Assembly (NCBI RefSeq): GCF_016808095.1
Contig: NC_068976.1
Location: 17,137,663 to 17,201,662, forward strand
Source: Vigna angularis
Taxonomy: Eukaryota; Streptophyta; Magnoliopsida; Fabales; Fabaceae
Reading direction: 5' to 3'
DNA length: 64,000 nt
Part shown: in pieces, positions 1 to 15,701 of the stretch
Layout: every line of letters starts with the position of its first letter
How positions within the stretch are numbered: position 1 is the first letter of the stretch
Position numbers and translations under genes: made by a program
Notes under the pieces: generated by a model
Seen by the model: only the letters and a program-made list of their open reading frames with translations
Databases searched by the model: none
Told to the model about the DNA's origin: nothing

Positions 1-3000
1 CTAACCTAAGACTTTCCTATTAACCTCACATGTGTACAAAAGTAATTCACCAATCAACACGACAAGAGCGTTGCATTTTATACACCACATGGTTTTGCTA
101 AACCCTGAACTAAAGAGTAACAGTATCATCATATATTTTTACTTTCATTTGATACATAGTAATGTTAAATGAATGGAGAAAAATTTAGGTGCTACCATTT
201 TACCTTTATACTATCTGTCAGAGTAAATGTAAAAATATGTCGTGATATCATTACTCAAACTACAAACATAATCATATCATATCGTATTATATTTTTAACA
301 GCTTTTTCACTTTGTTTTTAAACAACTTATTTTATATTTTACAAGTATTATTTTAAGAATAAATTTTACAAGAACACGTTTTTATTTAAAAAAATGATTT
401 TTTGACATATCTAAATTTTTTAAATACTATTTTTACTTACTTTCTACTCTCTCATTTCTTGAAAAAATATAAAATTTTACACTTATATGACTATTTTATC
501 CTTGTGTTATGTGTCAAATGAATGTAAAAGTATGTCATATATCTTTACTCTTTTATTTATATTTAACTTTTTACTACTTAAACAATTAATATAAATATTA
601 AAACATTATATTTTAGAGAGTTAATTGTTAAACTTTACTCTTTCGTATCCATTTACTTTAATAAGATTTTTTTTATAAGAAAATTTCTATCAAGAACTAT
701 TTAAAGTAGCTGGTTATGACCAAACGTATTAATTTAATGTGGATTTCGTATGGAAGAGAGTTATACATTCACTCTTCGTCCAAGTCTTTTACTTATTTTT
801 AGTTTTATTTATTTTTAAATTAAGAATCATTAATCATATATTATGTAATTTAATATTTCTTGTCTTTTATTTTTGTTTTAAATTAAGAATGATAAAGCGA
901 GTCAGGCTAATTACGAGATGGATTAGATGATATTTTGGTTGTTTCTTCAAACACCTCCACATATATTTTTTTCTGTACTCCTACATCTTTCTAAAAAATT
1001 CTAAAACTATCTTACGTAATTCAAAAAATCATATATCTTATCTCTTCTACGAATTTTAAAATAGGTTAAAGTTTTTGAAAAATCTTTCGATAGATTTTAA
1101 TATTTATTAAAAGATTTTTTTCAAAAAATTTCAAAATTCATTAAAAGATTTTTTAATAGATTTTGAAATTTGTTGAAAATTTTTGAAAGTTTTAACGAAT
1201 TTTAAAATTTTGTTGAAATTTTTTTTAATAAATTTCAATTGTTTTTGAATAAAAACAAAATCCCAAAATTATTTTTGGAATGAGGTGATGTAGAAAAAAA
1301 TGTGCAGATATTATTAATTTAATTTGTTAAATTGACGGATGAAAAACATATTAACTTTTTATATTATATTATTTTAAGGAGATAAATATGTACTAATATT
1401 ATAATTTAAATGATTAATGCTTAGAAATTGAATTTTAAATATTATTTATAAGAATAATTTAACGTAAATATAATAATTATTTTAATTTATTCAATTAAAA
1501 TTATTAATTAATAAATTAAGAGCTCTCTCTATATATATAAATTTAAAAACAAAAAATTAAAGAAATGACAGGTCACCAATCCATTTTTTGATAGGATAAG
1601 TTACAAATTTTGGTCCATTTTATAGTGACGGGTCAATCTTACCAAACCTATTTTCATAGATCAATGACGAATTTAGCAAAATGAATAAGATTTATCCGTT
1701 TTGTTATTTTTGCTCTTAATACATATATGAAAACTAAACATTAAAAGAAACACTTCTCATACTTTTTATTAATATATTGCAATTTTCTCTTCTGTATGGA
1801 GTATTTTAGTTTCCTTGCAAGCCTAAAAGTTATCCTGAATTTGTAGCTCCCATTACTATAGGCCTATAAGATGTAAGATGGTAAATATTTCCAATAGAGA
1901 GATCGTGTATACTAATATAACAATTTATCTGAAATAAGTTGTGTCATTAAATTTTTAAACATTAATAAAAAAAATAATATTGGACCATGTATTGGAATGA
2001 AGTTTAAATCTAAAAAATGAATATATAGTAAATTCCATGAAGAACTACATTGAATTATGGGAGATCAACATATATTATAAGGAAATAAAAATAAAAATGA
2101 ATGAAAATTAACGACTAAAAGTAATAAATTTAGGAGTGAACTTAAAACATCAGTTAATAAGTCATCAAGCATATCATGAATATATAAAACTAGAACTTGC
2201 AAGAAAAAAATAATTTTATTATTTATGGATAACTTACATAGTTTACGAGTTAATCAAATAATTTATTAAAAGGACAATAACAATATATTAGAAAGAATTG
2301 TGAGACAAAAATAATGAAGATAAGTCTTTAAATTATGTTTTTATGCAAATCTTTACTCTTACGTAGAAAAAGTTAGGATGTTCAAAACATTTGTTTTCAT
2401 AATAATTATAGGTCTAATTTTCTATCACTGGTTTATTTTTTTCTTCTCTTTTACTCTTTGTGTGAACATATAATTACATGATTAGAGTTTCATGGTTTGG
2501 AATGACAATAAACATATTTTTTTTAATTAACTTAATAAAAATAATGGATGCAAATTTTATTATTTCATATTCATATCTGAAATAAAAATTCATTTTCATT
2601 TTATTAGGTAATTTCTTTTATCATCCCATATTCATCTTTCTATTATTCTAAATATTAATGAAATATTTTTTTAATAAAATATAAAAATCACATAAAAGAA
2701 AAAATAATATTATATAATGTTAAAAGCTTCTATTCCTTTTTTTATCTCTTCCATAAAATCGAATAATAGAGAAAAAGCAGATAATTTTTTAAAAGCAAAT
2801 GTTCTATTCTTTTTTCCTCCCTAAACAACTCATTAGGAAAATGATTGAATTTAACTCTCATTGGAGAAGCTTAATTGCAATTATGTATCAAAGTTCTTAA
2901 CCAATCTAGTTTACTTTGAAGTTGTTTATGAGAGATAATTAATGAACATGGTAATGATACATGTGAGAATCATAAAATTAGTTCCAATGGACTTTTCTTA

Positions 3001-3475
3001 AATGTTTTGACGAGAAAAATAAAAGAAATAAAAGATTTAATTACATTTTAAAATTTTAATAACTTTGGTTGTTTTTAATTAAGTTATTATTAAATTATTT
3101 TTTTACTAAATTTTATATTGTCATATGTGAAGTAAAAAAATAAAACAATATAACAAGCACGATGCATAGTTAATGAAAAAAAAATTAAACAACAAATTCT
3201 AAAATGAAAAATATAAAATTTTAAGTATTTAATAAATAAAAAAAATTAAAATGACTTAAAATTTGATTAACTTTAATTTTTTTATTAATTAAAATTAATT
3301 TATGAACCAAATTTAAAAGTAAAAAATTGGAAATGCTTCCAAATTAAATAAAGGCAACAATAATATTATTCCGAAAACCGAATGCAATCCATTATTATTG
3401 AGAAACTCAGAAAAAGCGAAGAAGGTTGAAGGAAGCATATTCATGCTACTTCAGAGTTGAAAATTGAAGAAAAAT
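1..3475. other. AT-rich intergenic spacer upstream of the HflX gene
   Basis: No open frame here resembles a known protein; the only track-length frame, near 739-930, is low-complexity hydrophobic sequence. Around 1060-1250 the sequence is a degenerate run of words such as TTTTGAAATTT and AAAGATTTTT in both orientations, a decayed simple repeat. The last 150 bases before the gene become less AT-rich and should contain the HflX promoter and 5' leader, but I see no clear TATA box. Confidence 0.6.
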
Positions 3476-6400
3476 ATGAGTGGTGCTGCAATCCTCTACG
3501 GTGCGCTTATTCATCCATCATCACCTTTGATTCAACAACAACGCTATCATTATATATCACCACCAATCCCAATTCGACCGCTATGCATCTCCCCTCTCAC
3601 CACCGCTATTGTTTCCACCACCTCCGTTCTCCAACGCGATTCCGCAGTTGAACTCGCGTCCTCGTCACCGTCAATCGACTCAAACGACACCGTTTCGCCG
3701 CAGAATGAAACGGTTGAGCTGGAGACAGAGCGCCACACCGACGAAACAGTTCCGCGGCCACTCTCGTCCGAATATAAAGGAACGAGACTTCGAAAGAAGA
3801 AAGACGACGACGTCGTTTCGGATAACCGCTTCAAGCTCCGCAACGGAAGAGAAGTCTCTACTGGCTATTCGTTTTTTTTCTTATGTTTCTCTCGTTGTTT
3901 CGGTTTCTTAATTCGATTGTATGATTACTTGGCGTTTTCAGGTTTTTGAGGAAAAAGCGTATCTCGTAGGCGTTGAGCGCAAGAACGATGTTCAGGATTT
4001 TGGAATCGAAGAGTCTCTGAGCGAATTGGCGCAGTTAGCTGACACTGCCGGATTATTGGTTGTTGGCTCTACTTACCAGAAGTGAGAAACCACTTTTAGT
4101 TTTCTTAAACGTGATTTTGCAATTACTCAAGCTTCAATTTACTAAAAAAAATAGAGTTATTATGTTACAGTTGCATCTAATTATTGTCTCTATCACTTTT
4201 TTGTGGTGAAAATTTGGGATCATATAGATGTATCGAAGAAGTGGAATGCCTGATTTTGACTTTCACTATTCTCTTGTTCTTGAGTCATGCAGTTGAATAG
4301 CATATCTTGTTTAGGTTTTAGATGTTGCTGTATTTCATTGAATACTTTTTCATTCTTCTCTGGATGTTATTAGAATCAATAATGTATATCCTTGTCTGCA
4401 TACAGTGCTTTATGTGTAAGTGTAAACTCCCTTTGTGAAGTTCTTTTCATTTCAAATAATCCTGAGATTTCAACCCACTTCTCACATCATTGATGGGGAC
4501 TAAAAGACCATGGTCGCTACTGATTAATGTAAAGCATTCTTCTCAGATTTCTCCCTTATGTCTTTTTCGGATCTAGGCGAGGAAGTCGCAGGCGGAAAGG
4601 ATGCAACGAAAATCAAAGAAGATTTGAAAAAGGAAGAAATAAAATATTGAAAAGCACAAAAAAGGAGACATGTTTTACGCGTTAAACTTTCTTCGCATTG
4701 ATTAAGAGAATGGCGAAGAAACTTACAATCAATTATGTTTTAAACATAATCGATTATGTGTAAATATTAAAGCTTTTCTTGTGCTGAATCTAAACGCAAT
4801 GAGGTGAGGTGCCAATCTTTTATAATAATCGAGATAGTACATGGCATAATTTTGATATTATTGAATATAATTTATAATTGATTATTTATGAAAACATTTT
4901 AATTTTTATTAAATATATTTTTTACAAATAATTATTTCATATATTACGGATACTAACTTGAATCAAATAATAAAAGATTATTTTATAAGAGGATACCTGA
5001 TCTGTAATGGGATAGAATTTTACTTGAGGTGAGTGACAGATGTTTAAACATTTCTTGACATTTAATCATATTGCATTTTTAATATCAGGGCACTTTGATC
5101 ATTTTCCAAATTTATCACATTGCGTCTTCTTTTCTTATTTTTTTTATCTTTTTTTATTTTATTTTGTCACATTAATTAAATAACTTACAAACTTTTCACT
5201 CATTTCTTTTCATTTTCCACTCTTTTCTCCTCAATTCACATAATCTCACTGTCTTCTTTTTCTCTTCCTTTCTTTTCTTTTCCACTTTCTTCCTAATCCA
5301 AACGACAATAGTTCATTAAGAGCAAAGGTCAACTCGGTGCTATAAAGTTCCAGCCATGGCAGGGTCCAACAGGGAAGAGTTGGACCTATCAAGGGACTAT
5401 GGCAGGACAATACTGTTTATGTCCTATAAACTAGCAGTTCTATCTTCTCCATGGGAAATTTTAATTGCTAAAGTTTATTTATGTTGCGTTCTTTTCTTTT
5501 GGGATAAAATATTATTTGTTGACTCAATTTCTGAATTAGTACAGGCTCACATCTCCAAACCCTAGGACATACATCGGCTCTGGCAAGGTTTCTGAAATTA
5601 AGAGCGCAATTCATGCACTGGGTGTTGAAACCGTTATCTTTGATGATGAACTGTCAGCTGGGTAAGGTCCCCTTTTCCTTTTGTTTAACATTTATGCCAT
5701 CCATATGCAAGCTCCTGCTAATACTATATTTTGTCCATGCTACCTTTAGTTTGTTGACATTTGACTATTTCATCTACTCTTAGGGTGCTTTGTCTTCATA
5801 ACTGACCATAAAAGGGTAGTAAAAATCGGACTAAAGTTGATATTCTTGTAGGCTTTAATTGGAGGTGGTCGGAATTCAAATCTTTCTATTGCAGGCTTTA
5901 TACAAAAGTTGTTGAGGTTCTGTTTGAATGCTTGGTTTATATTTGAGGTGACTACATTGATTTGGAAACTTTTCAATTTTTAGGAAAATTGTCAGCTAGC
6001 TTGAACCAACCTACTGAAGTTTGATGTATTTATGGCAGAGAATATAAATTAACAGGCTGTTGGAGAGTTATCAAGCAGCCAATGGGGCTGTTTACCTGGA
6101 AAATTAGGATTTTGAGATCGATGAGTTCTATGGAAACCCCAATTAAGGAATACTATGTTTTGATGATATGATCTGTGAAGTTAATTTGACTTGTTAGGTA
6201 GGTGTAAAAATCAGGTAACAAAAAATTAGCTGAAAAAAAGGATTCAATCAAAGCAACCTTAATTGGATTATAGGTTATGGGAGTGGTAATTAAAAATTTG
6301 ATGTAGGATAAAGCAAAACTTGGATAAGCGACTCTGACTGGCTCCAATATCTGGCCTTTACTCAAAGGAAATACATGGAATAACCCTCACTTGTGGACCT

Positions 6401-9400
6401 CCCTCTGTTGTTTCTCTAGAATATACAGAATAATTCTTTAGAGTATGTTTGGATAGAATTGAATGGAGAAAAAAGGGAGGGAAGGAAAAGGTCTTGTTTG
6501 AGAGTTTTCTTTAAAGAGCGGAGCAAGACGGGACATTGTCTTCTAACACTTCCAAAACCTTATTTATTTTCTTATAAACATTTTGAAGTTAACCAATTAA
6601 CCGAGCCCAATGATAACAAATGATCTATGTGGCCAACCTCATCTAATGCGATAAGGCTTTTGCTGTTGTTTGAAGTTCACCAATTTGGTGGATTTTGAAA
6701 ATTCGAACATGGCGAACCTCCCACTTTCTTCCTTTCTATTCCCCTGCACTCTTGTTCGATTATTTTCCCTCTGTCAACTTCGTTTGACTCCCAAACTTAC
6801 TTTGAGTGTTGTCTAGCTAATCTTTTTAATGACTCTGTACTGACTTTTTTTACTACTGTCAATTACATTGGCCCTTAGTTTCCAATACACATACAAATCG
6901 TTTGACTTTGCTAACGACTAGAGCATGAATCTTAATCTATGCAATGAAAAAAATAATAAATCTTACTCAGCATTAGAAACTAGGCATCCAGGCTTGATTA
7001 CATCAGAGAACCTATAACAGAGCATGTTAATGCAATTGTTCATGAATGTGGTAATTTCCTAGAAGAGAGATCATTGCAATGATTTAAATAGACCTATATT
7101 CTACAAGAGTATATAGAATCTTGATATTATAGGTCTTGAGACTTCTACAACTAAAATCATGAGGCTAATTTAGAGATTAAGTAAAAAGGCTCTATCTATT
7201 ACAACCCATAGTTTGAAAATCAAAATACTGATTTGTGAACATGAGTATGACTAAAATACTAGTCATAACAACCCCAATTAATTTTATGAATTAGTAGGAT
7301 GTTTCAAATGTTAAGAACAACCAAGAAATTAAAACCAGGTCCATAATCTGTGATATTTTAATCCTGAAGCTTATGATTTCTTGTTACTAATGTATGCTGC
7401 TTGCTTATATGAACATAGATAATTGTTATAATTGTATTCTTTCTCTTTTTGTTTTCCTGATTGTCAGACTAATGTTCCAAGATTTATTATTTTTTTTATG
7501 GTCAAATTGCTGCATAAGAAATGCCACCCTGGATCTCACATAAAATTTCTGGCTTCCTGCCAATTCTAGGCAATTGCGCAACTTGGAAAAGATTTTTGGT
7601 GGAGATGTGAGAGTTTGCGATCGAACTGCTCTCATCCTTGATATATTTAATCAACGAGCAGCAACACATGAAGCATCTTTACAGGCAATTTTAAATTAGA
7701 AAGAAGTTTCACCAGTATCCTTTGTTTTTGTTAGGGTTTTAGTACCCGATCAACTCAGTTGAAATATAAATGCAACAAAGACTTTCCCGTGAGTTTAATG
7801 TTTGCATTACCATTTATCCCAACCTTTAATTTTAACGATTACATGATCACTAGATAAAACAATTATATATTGATAGTTTACTCTAATAAGCACGTGATAA
7901 ATGTCTTTTTAAGTATTATGTATGAAAAATATTTAATATCATTAATTCATTATTAAGTAAGACGATGCTGTGTAAAAAAGTCTTTAAAGAAAATAATGTA
8001 AGGTATTTATATTTCAATGAAGTGAGACAATTTGCAGCTAATTATCGTATAGTACTGTACTTTCATAAAGCCAAAAGAAAAAAAAACGTTGAAATCACCG
8101 AATTAAATGACTTTTTTTTCTATTCATGTTATGACCAGAACTTGCTTCGGCAAGGAGGAAAATTTTCAATCCTGTCTTATTATTCTACGGTCTTTCTAAT
8201 TTTAGGTTTCGTTAGCACAAATGGAATACCAACTACCTCGTCTAACAAAAATGTGGACTCATCTTGAACGTCAAGCAGGAGGAAAGGTGAAGGGAATGGG
8301 TGAAAAGCAAATAGAAGTGGACAAACGTATTCTGCGTAATCAAGTAAGCAGATAGTCTTTTATAATCGTCAAATTTATCAAGTTTTCTGTAAAAGTTGGC
8401 TATTTGATTGAATTGACGTGCTGTGTACTGGTCTAGTACTGGAAAATAGACACATTGTATACTTCTGAGTAGGTCACATCGATTATGCATTTCTCTGAAA
8501 GTTCAGTACTTTTTCTGTTATACCTCTGGAATCTTAGTTTTTCTAAGTGATGCCTGGGTTTTGGCAGATTGGTATTCTAAAAAAAGAGCTAGAATCTGTT
8601 AGGAAACATCGAAAGCAGTACCGTAACAGGCGTTTCTCAGTTCCTGTGCCAGTGGTATCTCTGGTTAGTTATTTTTTTTAAAATTATATTGAGGCCATTT
8701 ACTTTTTGGGTGACCTTTGCAGCTCGCACATCATGGTAATGAATGCCAAATAAATAATTTGTAATGCTTTTGACAACGTTGTAGGTTGGTTACACAAATG
8801 CCGGTAAGAGTACACTTTTGAATCAACTAACTGGAGCAGATGTTCTTGCTGAGGATAAATTATTTGCAACTTTAGATCCAACTACGAGGAGGGTCCAGGT
8901 AAGACAAAACATGCCAGGAGAATTTCCCATCTTTTGTATACAAACTATACGTTTTCAGATTGTTGATTGCTTTCAACTATTGCGTATACTTTTTATATGT
9001 GACGAGATTTAGGTGCCACCTTCAACCCTTTTACTACATAAAGAACTAGCCAAGTGCATATAAACGTGGGCAGCATATCCATTTCCTATCTTTACAGTGT
9101 ATAATGGCTGTGGGATGACTAAAGATTATTCTTTTTTTTTGTTTCTTTTTATCTAAAAGTTAATGAAAGTATTTTTCTCCTCTAAACTGAGGATACTTGT
9201 AAAGTAAAAAAGTGAAGGCCCATTCACAATTAATTTAAATTAAAGTATAATTATTAATTAAATCACTTGAAATTGACAGTTGTTAGACCCACATTCTCTC
9301 CTTACATTACAACTCTGCCTACTTTTAGACGAGCTATTTAGTGTAGGAAAATAAGTCTTGAGCGGTTAGAAATGGTTATTTTAACATACTGTGGTTTGTT

Positions 9401-11725
9401 CATTTGCTTTCGTCAGATGAAGAATGGAAAGGAGTTTCTCTTAACAGACACTGTTGGTTTTATTCAGAAGTTACCTACTACTCTAGTAAGAAAGATAACT
9501 CTCTTACCAATAATGTTGTTCTTGATGTTTTTTTACAAGAAATATGCTTTTGATATTTTTATAATTTCTCAGAGCTCAATTTACTATCAACTTAACACGT
9601 TGGTGTAGAAATTAGGCCTAAATTATTAAGTTACAAAAAACTCTTTTTCTGTTTTCTGTAGGTTGCTGCCTTCAGAGCCACTCTGGAGGAGATATCGGAG
9701 TCATCGCTGATGGTGCATGTGGTTGATATAAGGTATGCAGAAGTGAAAGTACTGTGAAAAACTTACTTTTTAGAGAAAAGGAACTTAGTAAACCCAGTGG
9801 TGGCGACCTACACCGTATTTCATTAAGGTTTTGTTTATTTTTTCATTGCAGTCATCCCCTGGCCGAGCAACAGATAAATGCAGTTGACAAAGTGTTGTCA
9901 GAACTAGATGTATCATCAATTCCAAAATTGATGGTCTGGAACAAGGTATTGTAGATCATTTTTGTTAGTTTCCTGTCTGAAAATCGTGTATTGAGTTTGC
10001 ATATCTCCTTTTATCTTTTCTTGTTTTGTCAAGACATTAAGGTATTCCTTGGACCTTGACCTCTGCTGTCCATCCAATTTATTGCTTGGTTAGGAATTTA
10101 GTTACATTTTTTAAGGACGTTAGTCTATTCTTAATTTACTTCATTGCTATTTAACCTTTCAAGTTATGTGAATGATTTCTTTTTTGTGTGTTTCTTTGTC
10201 AATGTATTTTTGTTTTTCATATAAAGAAATGGTTATGTCCTTGTAACTGTAAATTATTTCTGTTTCCAACTGAATATTAAAATTTAAAATTGTTCCAAAA
10301 CAACCATACAAATTGGGTTGTAAGTGACTTAAGTTACGTGGAAGACTAGCCTAAAAATTTAAACAATCGAAAGTGGATGGATGAACAGACATTTATTGAA
10401 TTTGTTATAATTATGAAATCATTTTGTGTTCTTTTACTAAATGTTTTAAGCTTTTTGGGATAGTTGACAACTGATATGGTATAAAATCCTGTATGACTCG
10501 TGTGGACGTGGAGTTTGTCATTGCTACCCTGATTCTAAAAGTAAAAAGAGTTGAATTTTAACAAAGGGTAGATGGATCAATGCAATGTCATACGTCTGCA
10601 TTGAACAACTTAGCCTTTTTAGGATAGTTGACTCATTATTAAAACCAGAGGGAATGTGTCTTAAAATCTAGATTTTTTTTACCTTTTAATTGATGTCGTT
10701 TCTTTTTCTAATCTTAGACTTTCTTTTTCCTTTCATTCGGAGTGTTTTTTTAATTGATATCTTATCTTTTTTATTAGCACTGGGATATAAGTCATATATA
10801 ACTAGAATGGGTTGAATAAATTCCAGGATTTAATGATTTGATTTCAGTTCAAAATTGGCTGTCTTTCTTTAAAGTTTGCTCAATTCACTTCAATGAAATT
10901 CTTCTTGAAATGTGTGCTATTTAAGAGGATTGAGGTCATATTTATCCTTCATCAACAAGCTTAACTGTGCACCCAAAATTGAATATAGTACAACATGAAC
11001 TCTAGGTTAATCATTATGGTGCATCTGACTTCTTGTTGCAGGTTGATAACGTTAGTGATCCCCAAAATTGAATATATTACAACATGAACTCTAGGTTAAT
11101 CCTTATGGTGCATCTGACTTCTTGTTGCAGGTTGATAAAGTTAGTGATCCCCATAAACTCAGGCTAGAAGCTGAAAAAAGAGATGATGTTGTATGCATAT
11201 CTGCTATAAGTGGTGATGGTTTACAAGAATTTTGTAATAAAGTTCAAGACAGGCTAAAGGTACACAGTTGAAAACAATCTGAATATAATTCAAAACATAC
11301 CATTTTAGTATTTGATATCATATAATCAATTTGTTTGAACTTTGAACTACTTATATTTGCTAATAAAAAATCTATTCATTGGCAGGACTCCATGGTTTGG
11401 GTGGAAGCCTTGCTCCCATTTGAAAATGGAGACCTTCTCAGTACCATACACCAGGTTGGAATGGTTGAGAAAATTGTAAGTAATATATACTTTTACCCAT
11501 TAACCAATTATGGAATTGGATTTCCCTTTCCGTTTTAAGCTGGGAGATTTTACATTGTTCATCATATGATGGTTTTGCTCCTTGTTATCGTTGGACTTCC
11601 TTATATTTTATCTTTAATTTATATAGGAATATACTGAGCAAGGGACATATATCAAGGCACACGTGCCCCTGCGTTTTGCGAGAATGCTCACACCCATGAG
11701 GCAACTGTGCGTATCGCGACCTTAA
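3476..11725 (+). CDS. HFLX: GTPase HflX, chloroplast-targeted type
   Basis: Thirteen coding exons join in phase to 549 aa: 3476-3853, 3942-4081, 5545-5661, 7570-7684, 8206-8343, 8568-8663, 8785-8898, 9417-9485, 9662-9732, 9852-9945, 11131-11259, 11386-11475, 11627-11725. The first ~110 residues are rich in Ser, Thr and Arg and poor in acids at the start, as in a plastid transit peptide. The HflX N-terminal domain follows ([27 protein letters not shown]), then a helical linker with [13 protein letters not shown], then the G domain: G1 [10 protein letters not shown]3 DTVGF, G4 NKVD, G5 SAIS. The C-terminal part has [19 protein letters not shown]. HflX proteins are ribosome-associated GTPases, and bacterial HflX splits stalled ribosomes; a plastid ribosome role is inferred. 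Length fits the roughly 540-residue Arabidopsis relative. Oddities are a GC donor after exon 4 and an 89-bp duplication of the exon 11 acceptor. ATG 3476 is the first ATG in the coding frame. Confidence 0.93.
10972..11149 (+). repeat. 89-bp tandem duplication over the HflX exon 11 splice acceptor
   Basis: Two copies, 10972-11060 and 11061-11149, differ at only a few bases. Each contains the end of intron 10 (CTTCTTGTTGCAG) and the first 19 bases of exon 11. The downstream acceptor at 11130/11131 reads on through [11 protein letters not shown] and matches the family. The upstream acceptor at 11041/11042 would read VDNVSDPQN and then a stop, so its use would end the protein inside the G domain. 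Confidence 0.9.
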
Positions 11726-13898
11726 CTTTCTTTAATATATCTAGTTTTGCAGCATAAGATGTACAAATGTATGTAATTATTGAAATCTTATTCAAAAGAA
11801 TGGGATGGCAATGCAAAATGTATTTATAACTAGAGTTAGTAGTCATGCATATCCAATTTAGATTTGTATTCTTTCATGTTATTTGGTTATTTGACAGGGC
11901 TAAGTTAAAAGAGAAAAACAAGTTACCCTACAAATTTGTAACTAAAATGCATCTTTGTCTCGTTAACGTGATCATATCATGTTACCCTAGAAGCATCACA
12001 GAATTCAAATCCACCTGATTTTTTGTTTTAATTTTAAATATTATTTAATTATTAAGTCGTTGTACTTCGTAAATTCCTAAGGCATTATTTCACCAACAGG
12101 AATGACAAATAACTTTGTCCCTTAAGCACATAAGTAAGGGGGAATAGTTGTCAGGGATTTCAACTCTATACGGAGGGTTTAATCCTTAGCTCCCGACCAA
12201 GGATATCCTGGATTCACCCAAAAATCATTATATTATCGCATTTAAATAGAAAAATTTAATGTTTATGATAATATAACACATGAGCAATACACCTTATATG
12301 TGTGGCACAACTGTTCTTCTGGAAGAGGGGAAAGGATGCGTCTCTAGTGAGAGTCTAAGATGCGGAGAGACAATCTTCATTTTACTATCATATGTAGATA
12401 AATAGTTCAAATTTGTTATAATTTATTTTGATCGTGTGAAAACAAACTATGCAGTCTCTTGGAAGTCATAGACGAAAAAGAGAAGCGTTATGAGGTATTC
12501 AGTTAAGCAATGCGCGTATGAAGTCATAACAGATTATGTTAAAGAATCATATTCGTCTTTTTCTTTTATTGTATAAGAACGACAAATAGAAGAAAAAGAG
12601 AAAAAACCGAACACAGCAATTATCTGTCCGTAACGCGGTGCCGTGAAGACAGATGTTTTCATGTTTCAGTTTTTCAACACATACAACGACCTTTTCATAT
12701 CATCTCCATGCAACACCTCTTATTCTTCTTCACCTTTAATAAACAAATCTAATCTAATACCCTATTTCAATTTGATCAAATAGTATTATATATTTTACTA
12801 TTTTTGTTATTTGACTTTATATATAATATATATGTATATTTTATTTTACTGTATTGAAGAATCCATGTCAACTAACTATTTTACACTAGTAGAAAGACAT
12901 GTCTTTTTTTATGGTAGATAATTAATTTAATTTAAAACTAATTAAATTTAGATAACCAAAGTAAATATTAAAATAATTATTTTAATTTTGAAATAGTTAA
13001 ATTTAATTTAATGGATAAAATTAGTAAGGTAATTGTTTTGGTTTAAAAATAGTATATTAAATGATAAAACTGAAAATAAATTGTTAAATTCAAATTAACG
13101 CTTACTTAAAGGTAAAAGTGATAAGTTAATTATTTTAGTTTAAAAAATAATTATTAAAGGATAAAAATGAAAAAAAGTTATGTACACCAAAAGAAAAAAA
13201 AACTCCTCATATAGATGTTGATTTTAAACGAATGAATTACATTTAAATTTATATTTTAATATGATACTACAGTTAGTCCTAATGAGATTAATTAGGTGTT
13301 TCGACTATAATTGTTAAAATTAATTTCTTATTTTACAAATTTAACTAATTGTAAAAAAATAACATGGATAAGCTCTGAGTAATAAATTATTTTTTAGGTG
13401 ATAATGTATGTCTGATAAACTTTTCTTAAATATATCCTGACTGAAAGTCGTAACTTTCTGATATAGGATATTACTTTATACAACATTTTTTAGGGACCTA
13501 AATCAAGTCTTCGTATGTTAATATATCTATTTTTCTGCAACATACAGAAGAGTATGGAGTTCCATTTCCAGATCGATGTAGCTTATATATTTACGTCAGA
13601 TAACATGAAAATACAAAAATAAAATGAATTCTGCACTGTTTTGATTTGGTCCAGGAGCAGATAATACCAGAACCACTGTCAAAACTAAACAATGCGTCAT
13701 CAGAAGCAGTGCAATCTCACAGCAACATATGCATTGTTGAAACAGTCAAAGGCTTGGTTTCCCACATTACATGATTTGGTAAAAAGATTGGGTGGTTCGA
13801 AATTTGAGTAGTATATATGTCACAGTAGCCTATCCAATAGAACACACAGAATCACCAAAATTAGCAAGCTCTCAAATTCAGTTCCTATACTTGTCACC
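11726..13898. other. Intergenic spacer between HflX and peroxidase
   Basis: Contains the HflX 3' region and the peroxidase promoter. No coding signal is seen. 12770-13340 is very AT-rich, with loosely repeated blocks of the type GTTTAAAAAATA. Near 13670-13790 the composition is more ordinary, which may mark the proximal promoter. Confidence 0.6.
13812..13818 (+). promoter_or_regulatory. Probable TATA box of the peroxidase gene
   Basis: TATATAT lies 81 bases before the ATG. A start site about 30 bases downstream would give a leader of roughly 55 nt. Inferred from position and motif only. Confidence 0.4.
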
Positions 13899-15216
<1,318 letters not shown>

Positions 15217-15223
15217 CGAAGTT

Positions 15224-15276
<53 letters not shown>

Positions 15277-15701
15277 TGTCTGTGTGACTCGTTAATAAGC
15301 GTTATAGTGTTACCTTCTGAGGAAAAAGGAGAAAGAATTTGAAAATGTTTGATGTTTGGTTGTTATTAATTACTTAATTAAGAGGGTTTAAGTGTGTTGT
15401 TCCTAAGTTAATTTGATGAGCTGTATTTATTTGATATATATTTTAAAAATAAAATAATGATTAAAAGTAAACTTTTATATTTAAAAAAATAACGAAGAAT
15501 AATAATAAATGTAAAAAATTTGTGTAAAATTAAAATATCATTTCTTTTTTCGTTAAGTTCTGAATCTCTCATTTTGATCAAAATCCGAATCTGAATAAAA
15601 AATGAGAAATAGGAAGCAGAGAAAAGCGAAGCTTATAGGATAATGGTAAGTGTAGAAGAGTAAGAAAAGGATAAACAATAGTGAAGCATTTGCAAGCGTT
15701 G
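15217..15701. other. Short spacer between peroxidase and GT4 genes
   Basis: About 485 bases holding the peroxidase 3' UTR with its TA repeat, an AT-rich middle and the GT4 5' leader. No TATA box is obvious. An in-frame TAA at 15672 closes the GT4 frame upstream of its ATG. Confidence 0.6.
15226..15271. repeat. (TA)n microsatellite
   Basis: An uninterrupted TA dinucleotide run of about 46 bases lies just after the peroxidase stop codon, probably inside its 3' UTR. A likely length-polymorphic marker. Confidence 0.95.

Noticed and set aside
5320..5420. Fragment in HflX intron 2 with CAACTCGGTGC and ATGGCAGGGTCC
   Set aside because: It resembles the body of common plant SINEs, but it is short and I could not find a Pol III head or target duplications. 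Left unannotated.
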